From NCBI RefSeq assembly GCF_029894125.1, contig NZ_JARXYZ010000040.1:1-64000 (forward strand): a stretch of 64,000 bases of DNA. The letters are read 5' to 3'. The stretch comes from Kitasatospora sp. MAA19. Its GTDB lineage: Bacteria > Actinomycetota > Actinomycetes > Streptomycetales > Streptomycetaceae. Below, one piece after another: positions 25,521-33,317 of the stretch. Position numbers and translations under genes: made by a program. Numbering within the stretch: the stretch's first letter is position 1; each line of letters begins with the position of its first letter. Under the pieces are notes generated by a model. That model was given only the letters and a program-made list of their open reading frames with translations. It was not told where the DNA came from and did not search any database.

Positions 25521-26287
25521 GTGGTGGCGCCGGCGGCCGGGCGCAGGGCGTAGCCGACGCCGCGTACGGTCTGGATCAGGCGGGGCATGCCGCCCTGCTC
25601 GGTCTTGCGGCGCAGGTACATCACGTAGACGTCCAGGGAGTTGGAGGAGGGCTCGAAGTCGAAGCCCCAGACGGCCTTGAGGATCTGCTCGCGGGTGAGG
25701 ACCTGGCGGGGGTGGGAGAGGAACATCTCCAGCAGCATGAACTCGGTGCGGGTGAGTTCGACGGGCTTGCCGGCGCGGGTGACCTCGCGGGTGGCGGTGT
25801 TCATCCGCAGGTCGGCGAAGGCCAGCACCTCGCTCTCGTCCTCGGCGGCGGCGCGGGCGGCGGCCTCGGTGGCGAGGGCGTTGCGGCGCAGCAGGGCGCG
25901 GACGCGGGCGAGCAGTTCGTCGAGCTCGAAGGGCTTGGCGAGGTAGTCGTCGGCGCCGACGTCGAGGCCGGTGACGCGGTCGCCGACGGCGTCGCGGGCG
26001 GTGAGCATCAGGACCGGGACGGTGTCGCCGCGCGAGCGCATCCGGCGGACGGCGGTGAGGCCGTCCATCCGGGGCATCATGATGTCCAGCAGGACGAGGT
26101 CGGGCCGGTCGCGTTCGACGGATTCCAGGGCCTCGTAGCCGTCGGTGGCGGTGGCGACCTCGTAGCCCTCGAAGGCGAGGCTGCTCTCCAGGGCGTCCCG
26201 GAGGGCGGGTTCGTCGTCGACCACGAGCAGCCGGGCGGACAGGTGGCCGGGCTCGGCGGGGGTGCGGTCGTCGGCGGACGGGGTCAT
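25517..26287 (-). CDS. OmpR-family response regulator (MprA-like)
   Basis: The 256-residue regulator has a receiver domain with acidic pocket DD (24-25), phosphoacceptor Asp68 in LVLLDIMMP, and Lys in YLAKPFELDEL. A winged-helix output domain (LTRTEFMLLEMFLSHPRQVL, DVYVMYLRRKTE, TVRGVGYAL) follows. A 16-residue N-terminal extension precedes the receiver. It is coupled to the kinase gene by a four-base overlap and lies 55 bases downstream of the protease gene, so all three probably share a transcript. Confidence 0.92.
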   Translation of the reverse strand: MTPSADDRTPAEPGHLSARLLVVDDEPALRDALESSLAFEGYEVATATDGYEALESVERDRPDLVLLDIMMPRMDGLTAVRRMRSRGDTVPVLMLTARDAVGDRVTGLDVGADDYLAKPFELDELLARVRALLRRNALATEAAARAAAEDESEVLAFADLRMNTATREVTRAGKPVELTRTEFMLLEMFLSHPRQVLTREQILKAVWGFDFEPSSNSLDVYVMYLRRKTEQGGMPRLIQTVRGVGYALRPAAGATT

Positions 26288-26341
26288 GGGCGGCTGCCCT
26301 TTCTCGTCGGGTGGAGGGCCTACTGGGAGTAATTGTCCGTC

Positions 26342-27448
26342 TTACAGGTTCTGGCCGGCCTGCAGTTTCGGCAGAACCTGCTTGATGTCGTTGATCGGGA
26401 TGGCGAAGCCGAGGCCCACGCTGCCGGCACTACCGCCGCCGGCGGTGGAGCTGGTGCCGCTGGGGGCGTACATCGCCGAGTTGATGCCGATGACCTGGCC
26501 GTTGGCGTTGATGAGCGGGCCGCCGGAGTTGCCGGGGTTGAGGGCGGCGTCGGTCTGGAAGGCCTTGTAGGTGGTGGTGCTGCCGCTGTTCTGCTGCGGG
26601 AGGCTGCCGCGCAGGCCGGGCAGGTTGGGGAAGCCGAAGCCGCCGTTGTTGCTGGTGCTGCCCTCGTCGAGCTGGACGGTGACGTCGCGGTTCTCGGCGC
26701 TGATGATGCCGGAGGTGACGGTGCCGGTGAGTCCGTCGGGGTTGCCGATGGCGACGACCGGGTCGCCGACGGCCACGGTGGAGGAGTCGCCGAGGGTGGC
26801 GGGGGTGAGGTTCTTGGCACCGCTCGCGGTGATCACGGCGACGTCGAGGGACTTGTCGGTGCCGGTGACGGTGGCCGGGGCGGTGGAGCCGTCCTTGAAG
26901 GTGACGGTGATCTGGCCGCCGTCGGCCGCGGTGTCGATGACGTGGTAGTTGGTCAGGATCCGCCCGCTGGTGTCGAGGACGACGCCGGTGCCGGTGGCGG
27001 TGCCCTTGCCGTTCTTGACGGTGATCTGCACGACACTCGGCGAGACGGCGGCGGCGATGGCGGTCACGTCGGCGCCGCCGTCGGAGCGGGCGGAGACGGG
27101 GCTGGCGATGGTGCTGGTGCGGGTGCCGGAGGAGTGCTGCTCGGCGGCGACGAACCCGCCGGTGACACCGCCGAGGACAGCGGCGACCGCGGCGACGGCG
27201 GTGACCAGGGCCAGCCGTCCGCGCAGCAGGCCGCGCCGGGCGCGGTTGCCGTGGCCGCCGGGCTGGCCGGCGGTGGGCGGTGCGGGGGGCATGGACGGCG
27301 GGGGCGGGGCGTCGAAGCCGCCGTCGGAGTGGTCCTCGCGGTACCCGTAGGCGGTCGTGGCGGCGCTGCTGCCGAGGACGGTGCCCTCGACCACGCGGGG
27401 CTCGTACGGACCGTACTGCTCGTCGTGGTGCTGCTGCTGTTCGCTCAT
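26342..27448 (-). CDS. Membrane-anchored HtrA-like serine protease without PDZ domain
   Basis: The 368-residue protein has a glutamine/proline-rich cytoplasmic N terminus, one membrane segment (79-102) and an S1C trypsin-like domain facing outward. The triad is His169 (TNYHVID), Asp202 (SLDVAVI) and Ser308 (GNSGGPL). The chain stops after INDIKQVLPKL, just where HtrA proteins continue into a PDZ domain, so the PDZ domain is absent. Mycobacterial PepD, encoded next to MprAB, is the nearest parallel. The ribosome binding site before ATG 27448 is weak. Confidence 0.9.
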   Translation of the reverse strand: MSEQQQHHDEQYGPYEPRVVEGTVLGSSAATTAYGYREDHSDGGFDAPPPPSMPPAPPTAGQPGGHGNRARRGLLRGRLALVTAVAAVAAVLGGVTGGFVAAEQHSSGTRTSTIASPVSARSDGGADVTAIAAAVSPSVVQITVKNGKGTATGTGVVLDTSGRILTNYHVIDTAADGGQITVTFKDGSTAPATVTGTDKSLDVAVITASGAKNLTPATLGDSSTVAVGDPVVAIGNPDGLTGTVTSGIISAENRDVTVQLDEGSTSNNGGFGFPNLPGLRGSLPQQNSGSTTTYKAFQTDAALNPGNSGGPLINANGQVIGINSAMYAPSGTSSTAGGGSAGSVGLGFAIPINDIKQVLPKLQAGQNL

Positions 27449-27573
27449 GCCGACTAACGTCCGCCCGGGGCATGAGGATCGGATGAGAACCGGCTCAGAA
27501 GGGTCCGAGAAGCCCGTTGGGTTCTCATAAAGCCTGGTCAGGCGGTGTGCGGCGGCCGGTTTGGCGGAGGCTG

Positions 27574-28635
27574 CTACTCCGCTTCCCCGGACGGGGCCGG
27601 GGCGGCGCCGTCGCAGCCGCAGGAGCGGCGGATGACGAGGCGGGACGGGAACTTGCGGACCCGCTCGGTGTCCGATCCGGGCACCATCAGCGAGTCGTCG
27701 AGCACCAGGTCCACGGCGGCCCGGGCCATCGCGTCGCGGTCGGAGGCGACGGTGGTCAGCGGCGGGTCGGCGAGCGCGGCCTCGGGCACGTCGTCGAAGC
27801 CGGCCACCGCGAGGTCCTCCGGGACCTTCAGGCCGACCTCGCGGGCGGCCCGCAGCACGCCGATCGCCTGGTCGTCGGTGGAGCAGAAGATCGCCGACGG
27901 CCGGTCCGGCGAGCGCAGCAGGTCGAGCGCGACGTCGTACGCGCCGTAGCGGTGGAAGGGCGCGTCGATCAGGTGGGGCTCGGTGGGCAGGCCGTGCGCG
28001 TCCATGGCGCGCTGCCAGCCCTCGACGTGGTCGATGACCGGGTCGCCGGGGGCGGGGGACTCGACCGGGCCGCCGAAGCAGGCCACGTACGGGTGCCCGT
28101 GCACCTCCAGCAGGTGACGGACGACGGCCTCGGCGCCGCCCACGTCGTCGGTGACCACCGCGACGTCGTCTATGGCCTCGGGGCGGCGGTGCAGCAGGAC
28201 GACCTTCGCGCCCTCCATCGCGGCGAACTCCTCGGCGGCGCGCTGCGAGGGGCCCTGGCTGACCAGGATCAGGCCGGAGACGCGCATGCCGAGGAAGGCC
28301 CGGACGTAGTGCACCTCGCGGTCGTCCACGTAGTCGGAGTTGCCGATCAGTACGAGCTTGCCGCGATCGGAGGCGGCCCGTTCCACGGCGTGCGCCATCT
28401 CGGCGAAGAAGGGCTGGCGGGCGTCCGGGACGACCATGCCGATCAGGTTGGTCCGGCGCGAGGCCATGGCCTGGGCGACGCTGTTCGGCCGGTAGCCGAG
28501 CTGCTCGATCGCGGCGAGGACCTTCTCCCGGGTCGCGGGCGCGACCGGGCGCGGCCCGTTGTTGATGACGTAGCTGACGACCGCGGTCGAGGTACCAGCC
28601 AGCCGGGCTACATCGTCGCGCGTCACTTTGGCCAC
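27574..28635 (-). CDS. LacI-family transcriptional regulator
   Basis: The 353-residue product has an N-terminal LacI helix-turn-helix (VTRDDVARLAGTSTAVVSYV) with the hinge helix RPNSVAQAMASRRTN, then a periplasmic-binding-protein-like effector domain ending in the usual dimer region. The natural sugar effector is not evident. The C terminus has RRSCGC, common in actinobacterial members. GTG 28635 lacks a ribosome binding site but has a -10-like TAGACT six bases upstream. No sugar transport genes are adjacent, so its regulon is elsewhere. Confidence 0.9.
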   Translation of the reverse strand: MAKVTRDDVARLAGTSTAVVSYVINNGPRPVAPATREKVLAAIEQLGYRPNSVAQAMASRRTNLIGMVVPDARQPFFAEMAHAVERAASDRGKLVLIGNSDYVDDREVHYVRAFLGMRVSGLILVSQGPSQRAAEEFAAMEGAKVVLLHRRPEAIDDVAVVTDDVGGAEAVVRHLLEVHGHPYVACFGGPVESPAPGDPVIDHVEGWQRAMDAHGLPTEPHLIDAPFHRYGAYDVALDLLRSPDRPSAIFCSTDDQAIGVLRAAREVGLKVPEDLAVAGFDDVPEAALADPPLTTVASDRDAMARAAVDLVLDDSLMVPGSDTERVRKFPSRLVIRRSCGCDGAAPAPSGEAE

Positions 28636-28641
28636 GGGGGG

Positions 28642-28647
28642 AGTCTA
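28642..28647 (-). promoter_or_regulatory. Candidate -10 box of the LacI-family gene
   Basis: On the minus strand TAGACT is followed by six bases and then the GTG start. This is the arrangement of a leaderless transcript. Confidence 0.45.
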
Positions 28648-28760
28648 CGCGTGTGGCGTCCGCGTCGGCAGTGGGTCCTGGGGGCTGCCGGCGGGTGCAC
28701 TGCGGGTGCCGAGGGGGCGAACCGGACAAGCCGGGCGGGGCCGACCCCGCCCGGCCTCCG

Positions 28761-29492
28761 TCAGGCCTCCAACGGTGCCGAGGGGCGCTGGGCGAGCTCC
28801 GGGCGCTCGCCCTTCTCGGGCTTCTCCGGGACGACGAAGCGGTAGCCGACGTTGCGCACGGTGCCGATCAGCTGCTCGTGCTCGACGCCGAGCTTGGCGC
28901 GCAGCCGTCGGACGTGCACGTCGACCGTCCGGGTGCCGCCGAAGTAGTCGTAGCCCCAGACCTCCTGCAGCAGCTGCGCCCGGGTGAAGACCCGGCCGGG
29001 GTGCTGGGCGAGGTACTTGATCAGCTCGAACTCCTTGAAGGTGAGGTCGAGCGCCCGGCCCTTGAGCTTGGCGGAGTAGGTGGCCTCGTCGACCGAGAGG
29101 TCGCCGTTGCGGATCTCCATCGGGCTGTCGTCGGTGGCGACCTGGAGTCGCCCGAGTGCGAGCCGCAGCCGGGCCTCGACCTCGGCCGGGCCGGCGGTGT
29201 CCAGCAGGACGTCGTCGATGCCCCACTCGGCGGTGACGGCGGCGAGGCCGCCCTCGGTGACGACCAGGATCAGCGGGCAGCCGATGCCGGTGGAGCGCAG
29301 CAGCTGGCAGAGGCTGCGGATCTGCGGCAGGTCGCGGCGGCCGTCGACCAGGATGACGTCCGCGCTGGGGGTGTCCACCAGGGCGGATCCCTCGGCGGGA
29401 GCCACCCGGACGTTGTGCAGCAGCAGGCCGAGGGCCGGCAGCACCTCCGCGGAGGGTTGCAGCGCGTTGGTGAGGAGGAGGAGAGAACTCAT
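28761..29492 (-). CDS. glnR: Nitrogen global regulator GlnR
   Basis: The 243-residue orphan OmpR-type regulator begins MSSLLLLTNALQPSAEVLPA, almost identical to streptomycete GlnR. Its receiver domain keeps Asp50 (ILVDGRRDLP) but lacks the usual neighbouring acidic residues, in line with phosphorylation-independent action. The winged-helix domain (LDLTFKEFELIKYLAQHPG, WGYDYFGGTRTVDVHVRRLR) binds promoters of nitrogen genes such as glnA and amtB. No kinase gene is next to it. AAGGGG precedes ATG 29492. The C terminus is shorter than the long tail I recall in S. coelicolor GlnR. Confidence 0.95.
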   Translation of the reverse strand: MSSLLLLTNALQPSAEVLPALGLLLHNVRVAPAEGSALVDTPSADVILVDGRRDLPQIRSLCQLLRSTGIGCPLILVVTEGGLAAVTAEWGIDDVLLDTAGPAEVEARLRLALGRLQVATDDSPMEIRNGDLSVDEATYSAKLKGRALDLTFKEFELIKYLAQHPGRVFTRAQLLQEVWGYDYFGGTRTVDVHVRRLRAKLGVEHEQLIGTVRNVGYRFVVPEKPEKGERPELAQRPSAPLEA

Positions 29493-30179
29493 ACCCGGTA
29501 GTCCCCTTTCCGGGTCGTCGCGGTCGCGTTACGGCTGCCGCCACAGCCGGATGGCGCACGTGCTGAGGTGAGGGGGAGGACGGCGGGCGCCTGAGGAGTA
29601 CCGGAGGATCGGCCGGCGCGCAGGACGCGGCGGCGCACGCGCCGAGGGTCCCGCAACCCCTGGCGCACCGTTTCTGCCCTGCTCATCCCGCGAACCCTCC
29701 GGTCTGGTCCGGCCCCGGGCGGCGGCCCGGTCGCCGGGTGGCGACACCCCGGCCGGCCGCGGCACGTCGTTGTGCCGCGTGAGGCGGGGAGCGGTTCCCA
29801 CGACGCGCCGGGGGTGGGCCGACGAATCGCAAGAACGTCCGTACTGGCGTCCTGAAAGCACAAAAGGACCCGGGGGCGACTCTGCCCGGATCCCTCTTGG
29901 ACGTCGAGGATAGCCGACCGGCCTGCGCACCGGGAGGGCTCGAATCCGGCGGTTCGCCCAATCCGGGCGTGCGCCGGGTGAGCCTGGACACAGCTTCGAC
30001 CGGTCCTCCGGGCGCCCTGGGCCAGGGCGATTGCCGGTCGTGGCGGCGGACACGCCATCATGGGACGCACATCGGCGGCGCCGTGCGAGTCCATCTTTCG
30101 GGTGGTCTGGCGGGCACTCCGGTGGCGAGCCGGACCGGGGTACCGGGGCCGGGCGAGGACGACGAGAAGGGGTGGCCCG
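29493..30179. other. Long intergenic region upstream of glnR
   Basis: This 687-base gap separates divergent glnR and the MoaD-like gene. I find no convincing gene. On the minus strand a 65-codon frame (about 29489-29686) ends in overlap with the glnR start, but its codon usage is weak. The rest is GC-rich with imperfect inverted repeats and probably holds the glnR promoter and leader. Confidence 0.4.
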
Positions 30180-30473
30180 ATGGGTGCGACCACGGAGCCC
30201 GCGAGCGGCGCCCGGGTGCGCGGGACGATCCGCTACTGGGCGGCCGCGAAGTCCGAGGCCGGGCTGGCCGAGGAGCCGTACGAGGCGGTGACCCTGGCGG
30301 AGGCGCTCGCGGCGGCCAAGCGGCGGCACGCGGACCGGCCGAAGCTCGTCCAGTTGTTCGGGCACTGCTCCTACCTGGTCGACGGCGCCCAGGTCGGCGG
30401 CCGGGACCACGCGACCGTCGCCCTCACCGAGGGCGGAACGGTCGAGGTACTGCCGCCGTTCGCGGGAGGCTGA
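30180..30473 (+). CDS. MoaD/ThiS-family sulfur-carrier-like protein
   Basis: The 97-residue product resembles ubiquitin-like MoaD/ThiS proteins: VRGTIRYWAAAKSEAGL at the first strand, VTLAEALAAAKRRH helix, CSYLVDGAQVG, and the C-terminal GTVEVLPPFAGG, ending in the Gly-Gly that is adenylated and thiocarboxylated. MoaD feeds sulfur to molybdopterin; ThiS to thiazole. No moa or thi genes are nearby, so the partner is unknown. ATG 30180 follows AGAAGGGG. The next gene begins five bases after its stop. Confidence 0.8.
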   Translation: MGATTEPASGARVRGTIRYWAAAKSEAGLAEEPYEAVTLAEALAAAKRRHADRPKLVQLFGHCSYLVDGAQVGGRDHATVALTEGGTVEVLPPFAGG

Positions 30474-30478
30474 GCGGC

Positions 30479-31825
30479 GTGACGGACATGAACAACGCGA
30501 ACCAGGGCGGCTACGGCGAATGGCCGCAACAGCCCCAGCAGCAGTATCCGCAGCAGGGGCAGCACGCGCAGCCGCAGCAGCAGTACCCGCAGCCGCAACA
30601 GGGGCAGTACCCGCAGCACCCGCAGGCTCAGCAGGGGCAGTACCCGCAGCAGGGGCAGCAGCCGCCGTACGGCTACCCCGGCCACGGGCAGCCGCCGATG
30701 GAGGACGCCGCGACGACGCTGCTGCCGCCCGTGCCGGCGATGGACGACGCGGCCACCACGCTGCTGCCGCCCGTGCCGGCGATGGACGACGCGGCCACCA
30801 CCCTGCTGCCGCCGGTCCCTCCGATGGAGGACGCGGCCGCGACCACGCTGCTGCCGCCGGTGGTCGTGTCCGGCACGATGCCGGTCGCCCCACCGGCCCG
30901 GACGCCCGCCCAGCCGCCGGCCGGGCACGCCGCCCCCGCCGCTCCTGCACCGGCCCCGGCGCCGTACGCGGGGACCCCAGCCTTCGACCCGCCGACCATG
31001 ACGCTCAAGCGCCCGGTCGCCCCGGGCGCCCCGGCGGGTACCCCGGCCGCGCCGCCGTACGGGGCCGTCCCGGCGCAGCCCGCGCCGGTGGCACCGCCCG
31101 CCGGCCCGCGCGGCCGGACCGGCTCGCCGATCATCGACCCGGGCCTGCAGCCCGCGCTGATCACCGCCGGCGTGGCCGCGCTGCTGGCCGGCGGCGCCGC
31201 GCTCGGGCAGGTGGCGCTGGCACTGGTGGTGGCGCTGCTCCAGGTGCTGACGGCGGCCGGCTGGTTCCGGCTGAACGGGATGTGGCCGGCCCGCCAGGGC
31301 ATCGCGCTCGCCGCGCTGGCCGGGCTCACCGCGGACGCGGCGGTGCTGCTGGCGGACTCCGACGGCAGTGTGGCGGCGGTGGTCGGCACGCTGGGCGGGT
31401 TCTTCCTGCTGGTCCTGGTGCTGCAGACGTTCCGCCCCTCGGACCCGAAGGAGCGGTTCTACGCGTTGACGGTGCTCGGCTCGGCCACGGTGGTGACGGT
31501 GCTGTGCACCACGCTGCTGGTGGCCGACTGGGTGCCGGCCGGGGTGGGCGCGGTCGCGCTGGCCACCGTGCTGGCCGCGGCGCCGCTGCCCGGCCCGAAG
31601 CAGCTGGGCCCGGTGCTGGGCCTGCTGGCGGCGGTGCTGCTGGGTCTGCTGGTGGGTGCGCCGCTGGCGCTGGGCGCGCTGGCGGGGCTGGGGGCGCTGG
31701 TCGGCCGCCGGGTCGCGGCGTACGACTTCCCGTCCCGGTTCGTGCACATGACGGCGGGCGTGGCGCTGCCGCTGGCGGTGGCCGCGCCGCTGATCTGGCT
31801 CGCCACCGACCTGCTGGCCGGCTGA
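30479..31825 (+). CDS. Repeat-rich polytopic membrane protein
   Basis: The 448-residue product has a disordered N-terminal half and a membrane C-terminal half. Residues 16-62 are rich in Gln, Pro and Tyr (QGQYPQ units); residues 74-129 are four tandem 14-residue repeats based on M(E/D)DAATTLLPPVPA; then a Pro/Ala linker. From about residue 220 follow seven or eight hydrophobic segments. GTG 30479 lies after GGGAGG. I do not recognise a function. The repeated Thr-Thr pairs look like possible Ser/Thr-kinase targets, a guess. Confidence 0.75.
   Translation: MTDMNNANQGGYGEWPQQPQQQYPQQGQHAQPQQQYPQPQQGQYPQHPQAQQGQYPQQGQQPPYGYPGHGQPPMEDAATTLLPPVPAMDDAATTLLPPVPAMDDAATTLLPPVPPMEDAAATTLLPPVVVSGTMPVAPPARTPAQPPAGHAAPAAPAPAPAPYAGTPAFDPPTMTLKRPVAPGAPAGTPAAPPYGAVPAQPAPVAPPAGPRGRTGSPIIDPGLQPALITAGVAALLAGGAALGQVALALVVALLQVLTAAGWFRLNGMWPARQGIALAALAGLTADAAVLLADSDGSVAAVVGTLGGFFLLVLVLQTFRPSDPKERFYALTVLGSATVVTVLCTTLLVADWVPAGVGAVALATVLAAAPLPGPKQLGPVLGLLAAVLLGLLVGAPLALGALAGLGALVGRRVAAYDFPSRFVHMTAGVALPLAVAAPLIWLATDLLAG
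30698..30865 (+). repeat. Four 42-base tandem repeats in coding sequence
   Basis: The DNA encodes four copies of a 14-residue unit (MEDAATTLLPPVPA and variants), residues 74-129 of the membrane protein. The last copy carries one extra alanine. The DNA copies are close enough that unequal recombination could change the copy number. Confidence 0.9.
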
Positions 31826-31942
31826 CCCCGGCCGTCGACCGTGACGTCCCGCCTCGGAACCACGCTCCGGGGCGGGACGTCGTACGGTCGTGCGGGAGCG
31901 GCCTCGGCCGGGCGGCCTCCACGGGACACCGGACGACGGCCG

Positions 31943-31994
31943 CGAACGACCACGACGAACGACGGCCACGAACGACGACCACGAACGACGACTA
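31943..31994 (+). repeat. 13-base tandem repeat in the leader of the DUF2993 gene
   Basis: CGAACGAC recurs at 31943, 31956, 31969 and 31982, exactly 13 bases apart, with a variable 5-base remainder (CACGA, GGCCA, GACCA, GACTA). It lies in the non-coding stretch before ATG 32049. A further related copy begins near 32011. Confidence 0.85.
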
Positions 31995-32048
31995 CGACGA
32001 ACAGCGACACCGAACGACGACAGCGACCGGCGACGGCGGGGGAGAGCG

Positions 32049-32774
32049 ATGCGCGGATGGCTGAAGGCGACGATCGGCCTGGTGGTGGTGTCCGGCCTGC
32101 TGGTCGGCGCCGACCGGATCGCGGTCGGCGTGGCCGAGGACCAGGCCGCCGACCGGATGGTGAGCAGCGGCCGGATGAGCCAGCGGCCGGACGTCTCGAT
32201 CGAGGGCTTCCCGTTCCTCACCCAGGCGCTGTCGATGAAGCTGGACGACGTCCGGATCTCCTCCGACGGCCTGACCGTCGGTGACGGCGGTCACCAGGTG
32301 GCGCTGCACTCGTTCAAGGCCAAGCTCTCCGGCGTCACCGTGAGCGACAGCTTGAAGAGCGCCACGGTGGACGACGGCACCGGCAGCGGCCTGATCTCGT
32401 ACGCGGACCTCGCGCAGCTGCTGCCACCGGCCTCCCAGCTGATGTCGGGGGCGGGCAAGCTGCCGGTGGGCGGCAACTCCCGGCTGACCCTGTCGTACGC
32501 CGGGCCGGGCAAGATCAAGGCCGCGCTGGGGCCGGTCGCGGTCGGTGAGGGCTCGGTGCACAACAACGGGAACACCGTGACCGCGGACGGCTTCCAGCTC
32601 AGCGGGCTGGCCGGCGTGGTCGCCGGGATCACCAACCAGAGGCTGGAGCCGATGAGCTTCACGCTCGACTCGCTCCCGGCCGGGCTGAAGCTGGCCGACA
32701 AGGACGGGGCGACGCCGCTGCCTGAGGGCCTGCAGCTGACCTTCGAGGGCAAGGGCGTCAAGCTGCTGGGCTGA
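32049..32774 (+). CDS. DUF2993 (LmeA-like) protein
   Basis: The 241-residue product has a single N-terminal hydrophobic segment (ATIGLVVVSGLLVGADRIAV) that anchors or exports it. The rest matches the DUF2993 pattern: VSIEGFPFLTQALSMKLDDV, then beta-rich stretches LSGVTVSD, GNSRLTLSYAG and LPAGLKLADKDG. In mycobacteria the family includes LmeA, which supports lipomannan maturation; streptomycete members are mostly uncharacterised. ATG 32049 follows GGGGGAG. A 13-base tandem repeat lies just upstream. Confidence 0.82.
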   Translation: MRGWLKATIGLVVVSGLLVGADRIAVGVAEDQAADRMVSSGRMSQRPDVSIEGFPFLTQALSMKLDDVRISSDGLTVGDGGHQVALHSFKAKLSGVTVSDSLKSATVDDGTGSGLISYADLAQLLPPASQLMSGAGKLPVGGNSRLTLSYAGPGKIKAALGPVAVGEGSVHNNGNTVTADGFQLSGLAGVVAGITNQRLEPMSFTLDSLPAGLKLADKDGATPLPEGLQLTFEGKGVKLLG

Positions 32775-33004
32775 TGGCCGCCCCGTCACTCCCGTCCTGT
32801 TCCGCTCCGCGAGACGCGCCGTCCAGCGCGGGTCGCGGAGCGGTTCCGTTTCCACCGGTTGTGTGCCGCCCGGGGCCGCCGGACCTGCCCCGGCCTGTCG
32901 CCCGGTCGGCCGTGAAAAGCTCAAATCTCGGCATTCGGGCCATTTGGTCTCAATATTCGGTACGCTGATGACAGCGGGGCTTCGGTGTCCCTAGCATCGT
33001 CGAC

Positions 33005-33085
33005 ATGAAGCGACAGACGGATCTCACGAAGCGGCGGGCGGTCGACCTGTGCCGCGTGGCCGCCTGTCTGTGTCGAATGCGCTGA
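33005..33085 (+). CDS. 26-residue cysteine-containing leader peptide
   Basis: ATG 33005 opens a 26-codon frame that starts MKRQTDLTKRR and ends VDLCRVAACLCRMR. The basic N terminus and the late cluster of three cysteines match the putative leader peptides found before sulfur-assimilation genes in streptomycetes. Ribosome stalling at scarce Cys-tRNA would be the expected control step. The next gene in this direction is the sulfurtransferase sseA (33318), about 230 bases downstream. Confidence 0.7.
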   Translation: MKRQTDLTKRRAVDLCRVAACLCRMR

Positions 33086-33317
33086 CTCGGCGTCTTGGCT
33101 GGGCAGTTGACGCCCGCCCGCCGATCCTCCCGGTGACCATGCCAGGCCCTCTCGGCCGGCCGTCGTCGCCGCACCCCGCAGTCTCCTGGCCGGCAGGCCC
33201 GGGCCACCGTCCCGTCCCAGTATTCGGACAGGAATTCGGACGGCAGTCGTCCGGGCGCCGCGCAGCACCTCCTGAGCAGAACCTTCCGCAAACCGCCCTC
33301 GGATGGAGAACACCACC

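Noticed and set aside
26342..28729. One long frame joining the protease and upstream sequence into 795 residues
   Set aside because: The part before ATG 27448 is the shadow of the LacI-family gene; the protease N terminus (MSEQQQHH) is clear.
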